64,000 nt of DNA from positions 37,069,663 through 37,133,662 of the forward strand of contig NC_134510.1 of assembly GCF_027942865.1 (NCBI RefSeq). Reading direction: 5' to 3'. This stretch comes from Odontesthes bonariensis. Its lineage: Eukaryota > Chordata > Actinopteri > Atheriniformes > Atherinopsidae. Under the pieces are notes generated by a model that saw only the letters and a list, made by a program, of their open reading frames with translations, did not search any database and was not told the origin of the DNA. A program made the position numbers and the translations under genes. This document shows positions 45,901 to 54,800 of the stretch, piece after piece (within the stretch, counting starts at the first letter, position 1; the number at the start of each line of letters is the position of its first letter).

Positions 45901-47027
45901 ATGGAGAAGCAGCATTTAGCTGTTATGCTGCAAACAAGTGGAACAAACTGCCAGTGGAGATTAAACTTTCACCAAATGGAGACATTTTTAAATCCAGGTT
46001 AAAGACATTTCTTTTCTCATGTGTCTATGCATGAAATCTGCACGATATCTTTGAACTTATCTGGACTGTTGCTGGTTTTTAATCATTTTAATTATTTTAT
46101 TTGTTGTTATGTATTTTTAATGCTTCTTCCACTCCCTGCTGCAATACTTTTATTTTATGTGAAGCACTTTGAATTGTTTTGTACATGAAATGTGCTACAA
46201 ATAAATTTGATTTGATTTGACGAAGCGTTCAGCTAACCTTATAACTCATAAAATAAAAATGTTTTCCATTTGCTCTGTTGTAGGAGTGGGTGAAGCCCGT
46301 ATTCAACGAGTACGATTACCTGAGCATCAACGCAAGCGTTAAGATGGTGAGTGAGAAGCACGACATCCTTCACTGGAGCAGCGAGAAGCAAAGCTACGGT
46401 CAGGACGTCGAAACCAGGGAGGATGGTCAGTTCCTCTGCATGCCTCAGCATCCCAGCAGCCTGCAGCTGCACCTCCAGGACAGCGGCAGCTCCCAGGGGA
46501 CCGGCCACTCCATCGGCCACATCTCCATTCACACCGTGACCCTTTCTGGAGAAGAGTTTGAGGAGGGAGTCGGGTCGCAGAGCTCCCTCAGAAGCTACCA
46601 GGATGGAGAAAGCTTCGGCTCGTTCGGAGATGCCAACAGACAGCACGCTGGATACAATCTGGAGGACTCACAGGTGGTCCGACAAAGTGGGATTCCACCT
46701 CATCACCACAACCAGATAGCTGATGACTTATTTGTGGAAAACATACATTTCCAGCCACAGGCCCAGTTTAATGAACCAGAGAGGGTGTCGCTCAACTCAT
46801 TTGTGTCTAATGAGCAGTCGGAGGACGGCTACCCTAACGTGGACTTGGACACCATCGACAGCGGTTTTGGAGAGTGCGGCAGCCCCGGAGTTTCAGACTC
46901 CAACCAGGCAGAGCAGATGGACTCATTTCAGGAGCACAAAAACTCAAACTCCAACTATGTCAAGCAGTGGATGATATGTAGCCCAATCCAGGAAGACGCT
47001 GTGAGCAACGAGCTCCACGAGACGTAG
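30294..47027 (+). CDS. il21r: interleukin-21 receptor (class I cytokine receptor), 8 coding exons
   Basis: Exons 30294-30351, 30515-30629, 32326-32513, 33737-33867, 34855-35044, 35345-35426, 40788-40881 and 46284-47027 (TAG included) join into 533 codons; human IL21R is 538. All introns are GT-AG. Residues 1-19 are a signal peptide (MAPTPVSLLLLWGLTLAHG). D1 starts CSTDYIKTLNCSC (human CYTDYLQTVIC); D2 starts KPEPPFNV (human KPAPPFNV). The WSXWS box is WSEWT (208-212), a Ser-to-Thr change. The membrane segment is about 230-252. Box1 is PRPNEFFKPLY (268-278). The tail keeps HISIHTVTLS, VDLDTIDSGF and YVKQWM (Tyr511), the YxxQ type that recruits STAT3. Known role of the family: pairs with the common gamma chain and signals through JAK1/JAK3 in B, T and NK cells. 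Introns 6 and 7 (5.4 kb each) are filled with transposons. The start ATG is the only one upstream of the signal peptide in frame. Confidence 0.95.
30515..30629 (+). CDS. il21r: il21r exon 2: D1 N-terminal half
   Basis: 115 bases, phase 1 to 2. The acceptor is CCAGCAG, a NAGNAG tandem site: using the second AG would remove one alanine next to the signal cleavage point. Contains four clustered cysteines (CAVTC, CSC). The il9r exon 2 has the same length. Confidence 0.9.
30630..32325. other. il21r intron 2
   Basis: Holds a G/C-run hairpin at 30930-30970 (GGGGGGGG, then CACTG, then CCCCCCCC) inside CCTGGCTACGG-type transposon debris (about 30896-31020), a T22 tract at 31647-31668 and otherwise AT-rich sequence. 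No extra exon recognised. Confidence 0.5.
32326..32513 (+). CDS. il21r: il21r exon 3: D1 C-terminal half
   Basis: 188 bases, TACAG|CGAC to ATAG|GTAGGT, phase 2 to 1. Encodes GGCAIKPPRSWCTILQEEL and the rest of D1. Confidence 0.9.
32631..33420. mobile_element. TTAA-flanked palindromic MITE in il21r intron 3
   Basis: TTAA at 32627-32630 and 33421-33424. The inverted termini share AGGGGACATTTTTG, with short inner inverted repeats around CCACTTCAGTTCTGATCA (about 32883) and TGATCAGAACTGAAGTGG (about 33309). No coding capacity. Confidence 0.7.
33737..33867 (+). CDS. il21r: il21r exon 4: D2 start
   Basis: 131 bases, phase 1 to 0. Encodes VKPEPPFNVRV and LYNVTWNNNTTH, with two potential N-glycosylation sites (NVT, NTT). 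Confidence 0.93.
33878..34818 (+). repeat. L2 3' tail split by a TIR element, il21r intron 4
   Basis: 33878-34018 and 34755-34818 are the two halves of an L2-like 3' end (AAAACTCCTCTTAAAACCCG; TGTACAGCGCTTTG; CTATAAATAAAGTTGAGTTG). They are separated by the 34019-34754 element. Confidence 0.65.
34019..34754. mobile_element. TIR element filled by a GTAC-rich minisatellite
   Basis: Termini ACACTCTCAGAAA and TTTCTGAGAGTGT. The centre (34217-34650) is a tandem array of roughly 55-60-base units built from GTACCTTTTGGACCCTCAAA and TACTTTTTACCACTTGAGTA, many GTAC-centred palindromes. No target duplication was recognised. Confidence 0.75.
34855..35044 (+). CDS. il21r: il21r exon 5: D2 end with WSEWT
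   Basis: 190 bases, phase 0 to 1. Encodes VVDVQARMCPE and QGPWSEWTS, the membrane-proximal box. Confidence 0.93.
35085..35188 (+). mobile_element. family-B MITE fragment, il21r intron 5
   Basis: Right half of family B (AAGGCTGGAACTC through AGGCTAACTGTCCC), ending at TTAA 35189-35192. That same TTAA opens a second TTAA-type terminus, CCCTCCTGTTGTCTTGCGGG. Confidence 0.75.
35345..35426 (+). CDS. il21r: il21r exon 6: transmembrane segment
   Basis: 82 bases, phase 1 to 2. Encodes IFWVYISLPIIFLLGLLLLG, a single hydrophobic span. Confidence 0.9.
35427..36015. other. il21r intron 6, first 590 bp
   Basis: No repeat or exon recognised; ordinary intronic sequence. Confidence 0.35.
36024..36689 (-). 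mobile_element. family-C hAT, complete, il21r intron 6
   Basis: TAGTGCTGGGC to ACCCAGCCCTA with a perfect 8-bp target duplication GTTAGTTT (36016-36023 and 36690-36697). It keeps the 101-codon BED-finger frame (36441-36136, minus). No hAT catalytic domain, so it depends on a transposase from elsewhere. Confidence 0.93.
36890..37860 (+). pseudogene. Tc1-like transposase remnant with internal minisatellite
   Basis: Before the array the frame reads TPAGLRWTERQWTRVLWADE, which holds the first catalytic Asp of the DDE triad. After the array, DAELDVGVLQRQMLPSR and (other frame, about 37794) FQQDDARAP hold the second Asp region. The middle is replaced by eleven copies of a 51-base unit (37149-37704). 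Frameshifts and the array make it non-functional. Confidence 0.8.
37149..37704 (+). repeat. 51-bp coding-derived minisatellite, 11 copies
   Basis: Copies start at 37149, 37194, 37245, 37296, 37347, 37398, 37450, 37501, 37552, 37603 and 37654. Each is GTGTGGGGGGGCATCAGG then a common end. The first is 45 bases, and the sixth has one extra G. In frame the unit reads VWGGIRVHGREGFICVK, derived from the VWG.ISAHG...HIC motif of the host transposase. Copy-to-copy identity is very high. Confidence 0.95.
37930..38905 (+). pseudogene. L2-like LINE 3' part, il21r intron 6
   Basis: Frames encode HAFISSRLHHCNALLTGLPK, LQLIQNAAAGVLTRTKRSEH and LLWLPVSHRIDFKSLL, then the C-terminal block shared with 13624-14103. 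A stop interrupts after the LLMV residues. A family-A fragment (38553-38868) replaces part of the 3' UTR before ATGTGCTACAAATAAAC. Confidence 0.82.
38553..38868 (-). mobile_element. family-A MITE fragment within L2 tail
   Basis: Starts CTCTGGAAAAAATC and stops at AAGCCGATTTT. About 100 bases of the L2 tail present in the 13.6-kb copy are missing here, so insertion was accompanied or followed by a deletion. Confidence 0.75.
38906..39354. other. il21r intron 6, unannotated
   Basis: No exon or repeat recognised. Confidence 0.3.
39355..40261 (-). mobile_element. family-A MITE with a nested insertion
   Basis: Family-A sequence from CAGTGGAAAAAATTT to TTTTTTCCAGTG, interrupted at CAAAAGTCCT|ATATCACAT by about 490 bases (39628-40120). 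It lies 12 bases from the next copy. Confidence 0.8.
39628..40120. mobile_element. unclassified DNA element inside family-A MITE
   Basis: Ends are imperfect inverted repeats AACACATTGAATACC and GGGAGTCAATGTGTT. The unbroken site is known from the sister copies, so the limits are clear to within a base or two. No target duplication is evident. ORF 39786-40010 has no known similarity. Confidence 0.65.
40274..40689 (-). mobile_element. family-A MITE, complete, il21r intron 6
   Basis: 416 bp, CACTGGAAAAAAATC to TTTTTTCCAGTG, same orientation as the copy just upstream. It ends 98 bases before exon 7. Confidence 0.85.
40788..40881 (+). CDS. il21r: il21r exon 7: Box1
   Basis: 94 bases, phase 2 to 0. 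Encodes CWQKKLRRITSYPRPNEFFK then PLYKNHGGNFT; human has PSPMRFFMPLY at this place. Box1 binds JAK1 in this family. Confidence 0.93.
40882..41640. other. il21r intron 7, first part
   Basis: No repeat or exon recognised. Confidence 0.3.
41681..42375 (-). repeat. 102-bp tandem array, about 6.8 copies, Tc1-associated
   Basis: Unit starts recur at 41681, 41783, 41885, 41987, 42089, 42191 and 42293 (TGTTCAAACATGGATATAAA or its TCTTC variant). The period is a multiple of three, so one frame stays open on the minus strand, but this is a by-product and not a gene. The array abuts a Tc1 transposase C-terminus at 42376. Confidence 0.92.
42376..42556 (-). pseudogene. Tc1-like transposase fragments, internally deleted
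   Basis: On the minus strand, SKEELWDVLQEAWRTIPEDS is the C-terminal helix region of fish Tc1 transposase. It is joined directly to the N-terminal VAVKKPFL piece (42511-42556, as at 345-390), so the whole middle of the gene is gone. Confidence 0.75.
42557..43060. repeat. microsatellite cluster (TA/GT, GATA, AAT) with LINE tail
   Basis: (TA)n(GT)n at about 42565-42612, (GATA)14-15 at about 42750-42806, then CTTTATTAATCCCTTTGGGA, which resembles the 3' end of fish LINEs, then AAT-type repeats 42899-43060. Confidence 0.85.
43061..43980. other. il21r intron 7, unannotated
   Basis: No exon or repeat recognised. Confidence 0.3.
43985..45500 (-). pseudogene. L2-like LINE remnant, split by another LINE
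   Basis: On the minus strand, from 45350, LIPLGKINQRFSDVSYHIFA then DDIQLYCSFKPTELQRL holds the FADD catalytic box. The same protein resumes at about 44363 with VEIKRWLNDNTSQLNVDKTE, NLGVVFDK, and a 3' tail CAGCGCCTTTCACAGACC at 44015. The gap is filled by 44367-45165. Confidence 0.75.
44367..45165 (-). pseudogene. second non-LTR retrotransposon fragment, nested
   Basis: A 266-codon minus frame with no stop: KEWEAVNKDLSIILGRLGG, YSYGVERFGV, a basic stretch RRNLRKRWKKATEEE and FYRDPFKFVKGLFYQEKGG. This looks like the linker between endonuclease and reverse transcriptase of a non-LTR ORF2. Clade uncertain. It is not L2, since it interrupts the L2 RT. Confidence 0.6.
45752..46220 (+). pseudogene. 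L2-like LINE 3' end, il21r intron 7
   Basis: Same C-terminal block and tail as 13624-14103 and 38230-38905, 5'-truncated at about 45752. It ends GTGCTACAAATAAATTTG, 64 bases before exon 8. Confidence 0.8.
46284..47027 (+). CDS. il21r: il21r exon 8: cytoplasmic tail
   Basis: 744 bases including TAG, phase 0. Starts EWVKPVF. It is rich in acidic and Ser residues and ends with the STAT-type YVKQWM block. Confidence 0.95.
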   Translation, partial: EWVKPVFNEYDYLSINASVKMVSEKHDILHWSSEKQSYGQDVETREDGQFLCMPQHPSSLQLHLQDSGSSQGTGHSIGHISIHTVTLSGEEFEEGVGSQSSLRSYQDGESFGSFGDANRQHAGYNLEDSQVVRQSGIPPHHHNQIADDLFVENIHFQPQAQFNEPERVSLNSFVSNEQSEDGYPNVDLDTIDSGFGECGSPGVSDSNQAEQMDSFQEHKNSNSNYVKQWMICSPIQEDAVSNELHET

Positions 47028-47148
47028 TTGTTGGAGCCTCCTGCATGTATGTGGGACACGAGGTTAAAGCACGGACATCCCTGTTGATGCTTTCATAAAA
47101 AAATGCATGTGTTAAAGTTCTATGTATGTAGTCTGATTCTTTTCTTTT

Positions 47149-47830
47149 TAGGGCTGGGCAACGATTAAAATGTTTAATCTAATTAATCACATGATTTCCC
47201 TGATTAATTGCGATTAATCGAATTTTTACGCAAAATCCAAAAATGAATCCAAAAGTAGTGTATAGCTTTTAGCATTTAGCTTTATTTTAAATGTGCTGCC
47301 ATATGAATGAAAGTGCCATAACATTTGTTGTGCAAACACACTTTTAACATCAGCATCTTTCTGTAGTTTTTATGTAGAAGCCTCGCTCCACTGTCTGTTT
47401 CCTTGAATGACTTGCTGCTATCAGTTGTGTGTTTTGCCTTTAAGTGATATTTTAGACTGGAACTACTACGCTGAGAAGACAATTCAACTTGGCAGAGTTT
47501 ACAGATGACTTTGGTTCTGTCGACTCCGCCGTCTGGAAGAACTTTCAAATGAAAATGGCCGAGTAAAAGTTCCGTACACTTCTCCATGTTTGGTGGATCC
47601 GCCGATTACTTTCTTTTCCGGTTCCGCAGCAGACAGCAACAGACTTTTACAAAATAAAAGCCTGTGAGCAACAGACTTTTACAAAATAAAAGCCTGTGAG
47701 CAACAGACTTTAAATAACTTTTAATAACTAAATAAAATAAATAATAAAACCTGCGTTAATGCACGATAAAATATTTATCGGCGTTAAATAATTACTGAGC
47801 GATAATAACGAGTTAACTCACCCAGCCCTA
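47149..47830 (-). mobile_element. family-C hAT in the il21r 3' UTR region
   Basis: TAGGGCTGGGCAACG to CTCACCCAGCCCTA, with a perfect 8-bp duplication TTTCTTTT (47141-47148 and 47831-47838). BED ORF 47587-47282 (minus) is intact for 101 codons. It begins 121 bases after the il21r stop. AATAAA words at 47653-47658 and 47685-47690 lie inside it in the il21r sense. Confidence 0.93.
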
Positions 47831-47838
47831 TTTCTTTT

Positions 47839-49666
47839 AAATGTTTTCACTGTATTCTTTAAGAACAGCTGACGGAAGCAAGTTCTTAAACCTGCAAATG
47901 TCTGTTATTTACATTTCTTCATGAATGAAGAAATGTAAATAACATCCCTGCAAATAAAACACTTAGAAAGTCTGATTATCTACATGAAGCATGTTAGTGT
48001 TGGCGAATATGAAGTGATTGCATGTGGCTTTGATTTTTAGCTCTTTTTCTGCATGCTTCAACGGCTCGAACAGCATGCTCACCTTCTTATCAAGATATGC
48101 GATGTCTGTTTCTCAGCACATGTAGTTTATCTATAAAACCACCAGTCATCCTGTTTTGTGAGTAAGTAAAAAAAAAAGAAAAATATTATCTTTTAATGTA
48201 AAAATGATCATTTCTCATGTGTATGCAGAAAGTAGATGAAGAGAAAAATGCAACAACAGCTTTTTTTTTTTTTGAGCTTCTTGCACCTCTCTGCTGGTAG
48301 TTTCCGCCACTGCAGCTTGTCTTCAAACTCTTTCAATCCCGCCAATTTTTGCAATTTCAGCTCATTTCAATGGTTTTCAATCGGTTTTAGGTCAGGATTC
48401 ATTGCTTGTCAGTTTAAAACACTGTATCTGTTGGGATTTGGCACTATATTTTCTTTCCTTTCCAGCCATTTGTTTGCATTGATGAATAAAAGACTATAAA
48501 ACATGGTGTTTATAGAACTTTTCTTCACAAATCTGCTTTGTTTAACATGCACAGTAACATAACAGCTGCTGCCTGTTCTGAATGCAGTGTTTGCATGAGT
48601 ATAGCTTTCTTTTTTCATAGTTGGATTAATGATTCAGGTTCACATTATGTTCCCCTGTGCTACTGTGAAGTTTGTGCCGATCCAAAGCCTTTAATCCATT
48701 TCCCTTAAAACACGGAGCATTACTCAGGTTTCGTCCTCACCCCACAAAGTACGTCAAACTACGACTAAAAGCGGTGCATTAGTCAGACCAAAATCATCCA
48801 AAACGGACTGACACACCCAGATAATGTGGTCAGGGACTGAATAACTCCTGCATGTATATGCTCAGTTAGACTAAAACAAGCCTTGGTTTCATTTCAAACT
48901 TAATTCTTGAAGAATCTGAACTGTTTTATGATGATTAAACTTCTCGAAAACGCAGTAAAACAATTGAAACAGGGAATCTGAATTGCTTTTCTTTAACTGA
49001 ACATTGAATGTGAAGCACAGGTGAGTCATTTATCTATTTATTTTATCCTGAGGAACTAATCCAAATGCATTAAATGGAGGCCAATGAATGTGCTCAGCTT
49101 ACAATACACAGTAAATCTATGTTTTAAGGGTGAATTGTGAAAGGGCTTCTTATGTTGGCTAAGTCTAGCTTTACAACTTTAAATCACCCAACATTTACTT
49201 TACCCATGAAAATTAAATCACCAACCAGGTGTCCTCTGTAAGTACAGTGTGATGCTTTTCTTATCAGCGACTTGGTCGACTTCAGTTGTGTTTACTGTTC
49301 CTGTGGTGCATCAGCAGGCTTCTTTTTTTTCTCCAAAGCAGCAAAAGCAAACAGCTTCGGATTAACCAAGAGATAAAGAGTGGATGCAGCTTTGCTGCCA
49401 TTGCACATTTTTTTGCAATCTGATGTCTGTCTGCTTCTCCTTTGTCACAACCTCCAGCTTCTTATTTAGTGCAATAAAAAGCAAATAATGTGAAAACAGT
49501 TCTGGATGCATAAACGATCACTATTGATATATATATATATTATATATATCTATATATTCTATTGTTTTTAAAGAAAAATTGTGCTAAAGGCCTGTAGTTG
49601 TGTGATATTATTTGTCCATCTTGCATGCACAGCTCACCCTTTAGGCCAGCGATCTCAAACTCCTGC
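47839..49666. other. il21r to il9r intergenic stretch
   Basis: AATAAA at about 47953 could be the native il21r polyadenylation signal. A TATATA run is at 49530-49556. No exon recognised. Confidence 0.4.
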
Positions 49667-49977
49667 TGTCGGCAGGCGGCAGCAGGCAGTGATACGAAGG
49701 GAGAGAAAATAGGGCCAAGCGATTGTGAGGTCTGACTTTTTCCTGGAGAACCATTTTGTGATGCAAATGTATTACTCTTTTGAACGCGTATTGTTTTGAG
49801 AAGCAAAACGCTTTATTTTTTAAACCCCAGCCAACTAGCCGGACTACCTTCGTCAACACCAAAACGAGGCTGGAACTCTGCTCACAGGACGCAGCAGGGG
49901 GTAAGAAGATGTTCAGAAATGATGTTGCTGATATGGGATGTCATACAGCTTCATGTCAAAAGAGGCGAACTATCCCT
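49667..49977 (+). mobile_element. family-B MITE, left end missing
   Basis: Runs from GTCGGCAGGCGGCAGCAGG to AGGCGAACTATCCCT followed by TTAA (49978-49981). It retains the central part and the right inverted terminus. Confidence 0.8.
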
Positions 49978-50059
49978 TTAAGGTTATGTTGGTGATTCTG
50001 TAAATGCTGAGCGAAACAACGAAAAGCTAACGGGGGATGCTTGAGGAGTTCTCCCTGCG

Positions 50060-50290
50060 TATTCGTGGGTTCTCTCCGGCTTCATGTTGGGTTAACTGGT
50101 GACTGACCCTAGGAGGGAGTGTGAGTTAGATCAGATGCTTTTTTTCGTCTCTGTGGCCGTGTGACGGACCTGGCGTCCAGGGTGCACCCCGCCTCTGGCC
50201 CAATGACAGCTGGGACGGGCTCCAGGCCCCCCGCCACCCTGAGCTGGATTAAGGAGATCCAGAAAATGGATGGTTGGACGGATCGGGGTT
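50060..50290 (+). repeat. common teleost LINE/SINE 3' tail
   Basis: Recognised by GTTGGGTTAACTGGTGACT, CCAGGGTGCACCCCGCCTCT, GACAGCTGGGACGGGCTCCA and the AAAATGGATGGTTGG end, a very common fish retroposon tail. Confidence 0.65.
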
Positions 50291-50506
50291 CGAGTTAACA
50301 GCAGCACTCTAGTAGCAGGTTCCTTTGTTTTCAGAGCAAACTGCAAAAAGAGATGGTTTGTGCCTGAGAATATCTTCAGAAACTACTCCCACATTTCTGC
50401 AATTGTTTTAACATTCTGGCTGAGAAAAATATAAAGAAAGGAGTTTTTTAACGTTGCACATTTTGGAAGAATTGTTTATTTTGCTTGTCAGGGAGAAGAT
50501 TTCGCA

Positions 50507-51150
50507 CTTTTTTGTATTTTTATTTTTAAATTTTGTCTTTATTTAGGATCGCTACATGTCAATCATACTATTATCACAGGTTACAGTCTGATCCTTTTAC
50601 TTTTTTTATAATTAGAACAGAACATGAGGTGATATATAAAAATAAAACCACAAAGGAAAAAACAAACAAAAAAAACCCAAACAAACACTAACACATACAA
50701 GCAAGATGCTAATATGCTTCTTTCTTGTTAAACAAAGGTTGGGCGTCTCGGGAGAATATACATTTTCCATTTCTTCCAAATTTCCTCAAATTTCCAGTCC
50801 TGGAGCCTCACAGAGAAAGTGATTCTCTCCATTCGATAGATTTCATATACAATATCATACCATTCCCTAATAGATGGGGTATCTGGTTTAAGCCATTTCC
50901 TTGTAATTGCTTTCCTAGCAGCTGCACTCAGCATTCCAAACAGTTTCTTCGTTGTAATGTTTGTGTTTGTTGAAATTTGGAGTCCAAAAAAAAAAAGGTC
51001 GTCCAAGTTGAAAGTTATTTTTGTTCCGAATATGATTTCTAATTCGGAATGAATCTTACGCCAGAAAGAGTGTAGGCTACCTTTGGACAGTCCCAAAACA
51101 CATGAAAGTGATTAGCATCCTGAGAACCACAATTCCTCCAGCAGCTGGAG
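50507..51150 (-). pseudogene. L1-like LINE ORF2 C-terminus
   Basis: The minus frame 51096-50728 reads FWRKIHSELEIIFGTKITFN, KKLFGMLSAAARKAITRKWL and EEIWKKWKMYILPRRPTFV. Upstream, about 51130, are the Cys/His-rich words CGSQDANHFHVFWDCPK, the C-terminal CCHC region of fish L1/Swimmer-type elements. 5'-truncated with at least one frame break. Confidence 0.82.
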
Positions 51151-51479
51151 GAACCTGAATAGTGAAATGATTGAGCAGGAGTGATTTCCCACTTTCGACT
51201 CGATCAGAAAGCATTTTTGTGTGTGAGATCAGCTGTCGTCATCATGGTCCAACAAAAGAAAAGCGAGAATAAAAGCATGTGTCTCTGTTTTGATGCAACC
51301 TTTGAAGCCCTGTGAGTCATAAAAGACTCGAGAAGCAAATGTTTGAGGTTCGAGTTTAACAGAGAGAAAACGTTTCCACGTCAACGTTAGAAAAAGTGAC
51401 GCCACGCCACACAAAGACTGACTTCCTGTGATGCAACTGGTGATAAGTCGAACCTGAGCGCGGCGACTCATTCACAGTC

Positions 51480-51508
51480 TGAGGCATCAGCAGCACTGCA
51501 GCTCTGAG
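51480..51508 (+). promoter_or_regulatory. candidate il9r untranslated exon 1 end and promoter
   Basis: CTCTGAG|GTAATG at 51508/51509 is a fair donor. CACAG at 51701-51705 is a matching acceptor 25 bases before the ATG, so an untranslated first exon may end here. Just upstream, ACTTCCTGTG (ETS-like) and GTGATAAG (GATA-like) lie at 51421-51448. This is inference only. Confidence 0.3.
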
Positions 51509-51730
51509 GTAATGACACTTTTCCATCATCACAGAACCATTAAAAACTGCTCGTTTCTGGTAAGTTAAGTAAACTCTGAGAGGTTTTTTTATTCTTTAGA
51601 AAAGGATAAAGTAACTGGAACTGCTACTGTGTCAGGAACGGTAACTGTAGATGCTTATTACACTAAAAAAAGACTAAGATGAGATGTTTTTATGTGTGTC
51701 CACAGAGGGAAACCTTTCATCCGGTGAGAC

Positions 51731-51800
51731 ATGAGGAGAGGGCAGCTGCTGTTTGTGCTCTGGTGCTCCGGCATCGTCTCTGTGACGGGCAGCATTGGAG
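51731..51800 (+). CDS. il9r: il9r exon 1: signal peptide
   Basis: 70 bases, phase 1. Encodes MRRGQLLFVLWCSGIVSVTG. The ATG lies 25 bases after a CACAG acceptor. Confidence 0.8.
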
Positions 51801-54800
51801 GTACTGTTCAAATGTGTGGCTATAAAGACGTTAACCCCCTCGACTTTACTTGGAAATGCCATTATAAGGCAACTCGTGCTTATCTTATCTCTTGGGTTTG
51901 CATGAGTCACTGCTTTTTTTTTTTTTTATAAAACTCTTCAATGACAATTATTCCAGTCACCGATCACAGCGGGAGGTTGGAGGGGAAATCTATAACTGTT
52001 GAAATGTCAAGTTTCTCAAATTATCTCATTTCTACGTCTGTTATCTTCAATTTCCATTTGAGTAAGACTTCGTCTTGGTTTAACTGAGGTGCTTTTTGCT
52101 CGTGCAAGTGCAGTTTTACTCCTCGAAGAGAAACAGCCGTGTTCACCAGCTGTAATTACATTAAAAATAAGTCTAAACAGCGTTTAGAAGGAGCTTCTTT
52201 TCAAGTCAAAGGTGTCTGTGTGTGTGGTTTGTGGTTTTCAGAGAGGTTTACTCCTCTGTTCCTGTTTTAAAGTCTATTCAAAGTTTAAGGCACAACTGTT
52301 TTAATCACTCACCACTGATTTACTCAGATGTCCAGTTCTTCAAAGCGTGCAAATAGTCGGTATGAGACATCATGATGACGGTTTATTTGTCTTCTCTCTC
52401 CTCCTGTTCTTCTCAAGCAGATGTCAGATGTGTGAGTGACTTTGGGCAAAATATCAGCTGTGTTTTGAACCTCAGCGACGATCTCAAGTCCAACACCTAC
52501 AGCCTGAAGTTCGATGAGATCAAAGATACCGAAGGGTAACTCATGCAAACTGAAACAAAGTTTGGTTTGTTTGTTTTTATTCATTCACACAGTAAACAAC
52601 AAATGTGTTCAGTACACAGCTTTTTCTTAGTGTCTGAAAAGGCCTACAGGCTGAAGCGTAATGCTTATATTTAAGCCTGTCCTGCTGAACAAAATGAAGC
52701 TACCCATCAACCTATATTTTTACAAATACTGAAGTAAGAAGAAAGGTAATAGTAAAAAGAGAAAATGTCAGGTTTGGGTGGTGAGGCAGGACACGTACTC
52801 AAAGGCGTAAAAAGAAAAACTTGGTTTATTTCACAAAAAACAGGGATTAACAAAAAGAGCAGCTGAGCAAAAAACAAACAAAAAACCTAAACTGTGGAAT
52901 AAATACTTGAGACAAAACAAAGAACTTGACATGAAATACTTAACTTTACTGGAAAAAATCAAAGTCTTACCAAGTATATTTGTCTCATTTCTAGTCAAAA
53001 TATCTCATTACACTTAATATAAGACACAACTGCCTAACAAGTACTATTTCAGCCAGATATAGGGACTTGTTTGAAGACAATACATCTGGAATATCTTGTT
53101 AAATGAAAAAGTCTTGAAAACAAATAGTTTTGAGTCACATATCATATGAAACAAGCTTTTTTTTTAACATTTGAAGAGGTTTTTAAGCTAATTTCAAGAT
53201 CACTTTTATCTCAAAAGTCCTAAATATCACATCTTATTTCAAGAAATCTTGACAAGCCGATTTTCACTACTTCCATTGGCAGATTTTTTTGCTTATTTCA
53301 AGCAAAAACGTCTTGTATTTGTTGTTTTTCTTACCTATTTTTGGAGGGGCATTTTTTTCCAGTGTTGGCATGGCATGAGGGATATTGACGGGTAGGATCT
53401 GGCAAACACTTATTTGCATTATTTTGTAATATACCAGATCATTGAACTTCATAACATATGATTTCATAAACCGTAGGGGGGATATGTGCACAGTAATCAA
53501 CCTTATTAATAATCCGTAGGGCTCGTGTCAGTTATTTTTGAGTAAATGAACGTTTAAGCCACTGACATGTTGTGTTCTCGCTGCTTTTAGGGGCGTTTTC
53601 TGTCCACTCGTGATGGTGAATCAGAGTCACAGTCAGTGTGACTGTAACGTTCTGGAGACTGACGACTTCTTTACCTCGGACTATAAATATGACATTCAGC
53701 TTTGTGGTGACACTGGCTGCCATGTTGTCATGACGGGTTTTCGTCCCAAAGAAAACAGTAAGGATCAATCGTTTGTTTTTCATCCTGCTTGTACAGAACT
53801 GTGCACCCTTCATTTCTTTATATTTTCCTTCCAAGCAGCCAGACCTTCTTCTAATCTTTTAAAGTTGTCCAGGCTTTCTGAAGGTGTCTAAATTACTCTC
53901 TTTTGACATTGGCTGCTTTTTTTTTTTACTCATTTTCTGTCCTATCCTTGTCTAAGAGGGTTCAGGCTGTCAAATATTGACATTCAAGCGCCTTTAGAAT
54001 TGAACAAAGTCTGTTTTTGCCTCATATTCTGCATTTCCTAATTGGTTCGCACAGGTTCCAATAAAGCACTGCACCTATTTCCAGGCTTTCTCCATCAGTG
54101 AAGGGTGGCGAAACTCTTGCCACTACAGTGCTGTATGTGTGACGATTTTTGGGATTACTTCAACTCAACTCAACTTTATTTATAGAGCCCTTTAAACCAT
54201 TAAATCTGTAGGAGGAGTTCAATCAAATGCGAGGTGTGAAAAAAAAAAGACGTTTCCAACCACCAGTAGGTGGCGCTAAAGGTGGATGTCACTGTTATAT
54301 GTGCGCGTTCAGGCTGGGTCCAGCATTCACCATATGGAGTTTGGGACAGATTGTATGATGTATGTGGGAGTTATAAGCGACTTAATTTTTTGTGGCGAGT
54401 GATGCGAGTCGTCGAACTTTGAGGCGTCGCCACGGCCACGCCCTTTAAGTTTTGAAAAAGTTGCCCAATTAATTCCCCCCCCCCCCATGTCTTAAAAGTA
54501 ACCCGCCAAGTTTGAAGCCTGTAGCATTAAATCTGTAGGAGGAATTCGATCAAATGCAAGGCGTGGAATAAACAACAATATTAAAACAATAAAACAATAA
54601 CAGAAACAGAGTCTAATGCTGGGTTAAAAGCAGGGAATAAAAAATCGGTTTTAAGACGTGTTTTAAAAACTTCATGGATGCAGCTGTGTTTGACGTTTCA
54701 AAGCACCTTTTATTTTCAAGAAAATGCGTTAAAAACTAACATATTTCTGCTGAATGTATGGGATGCATCATGAAACGTGGAAATATTTGTTTGTCCAACA

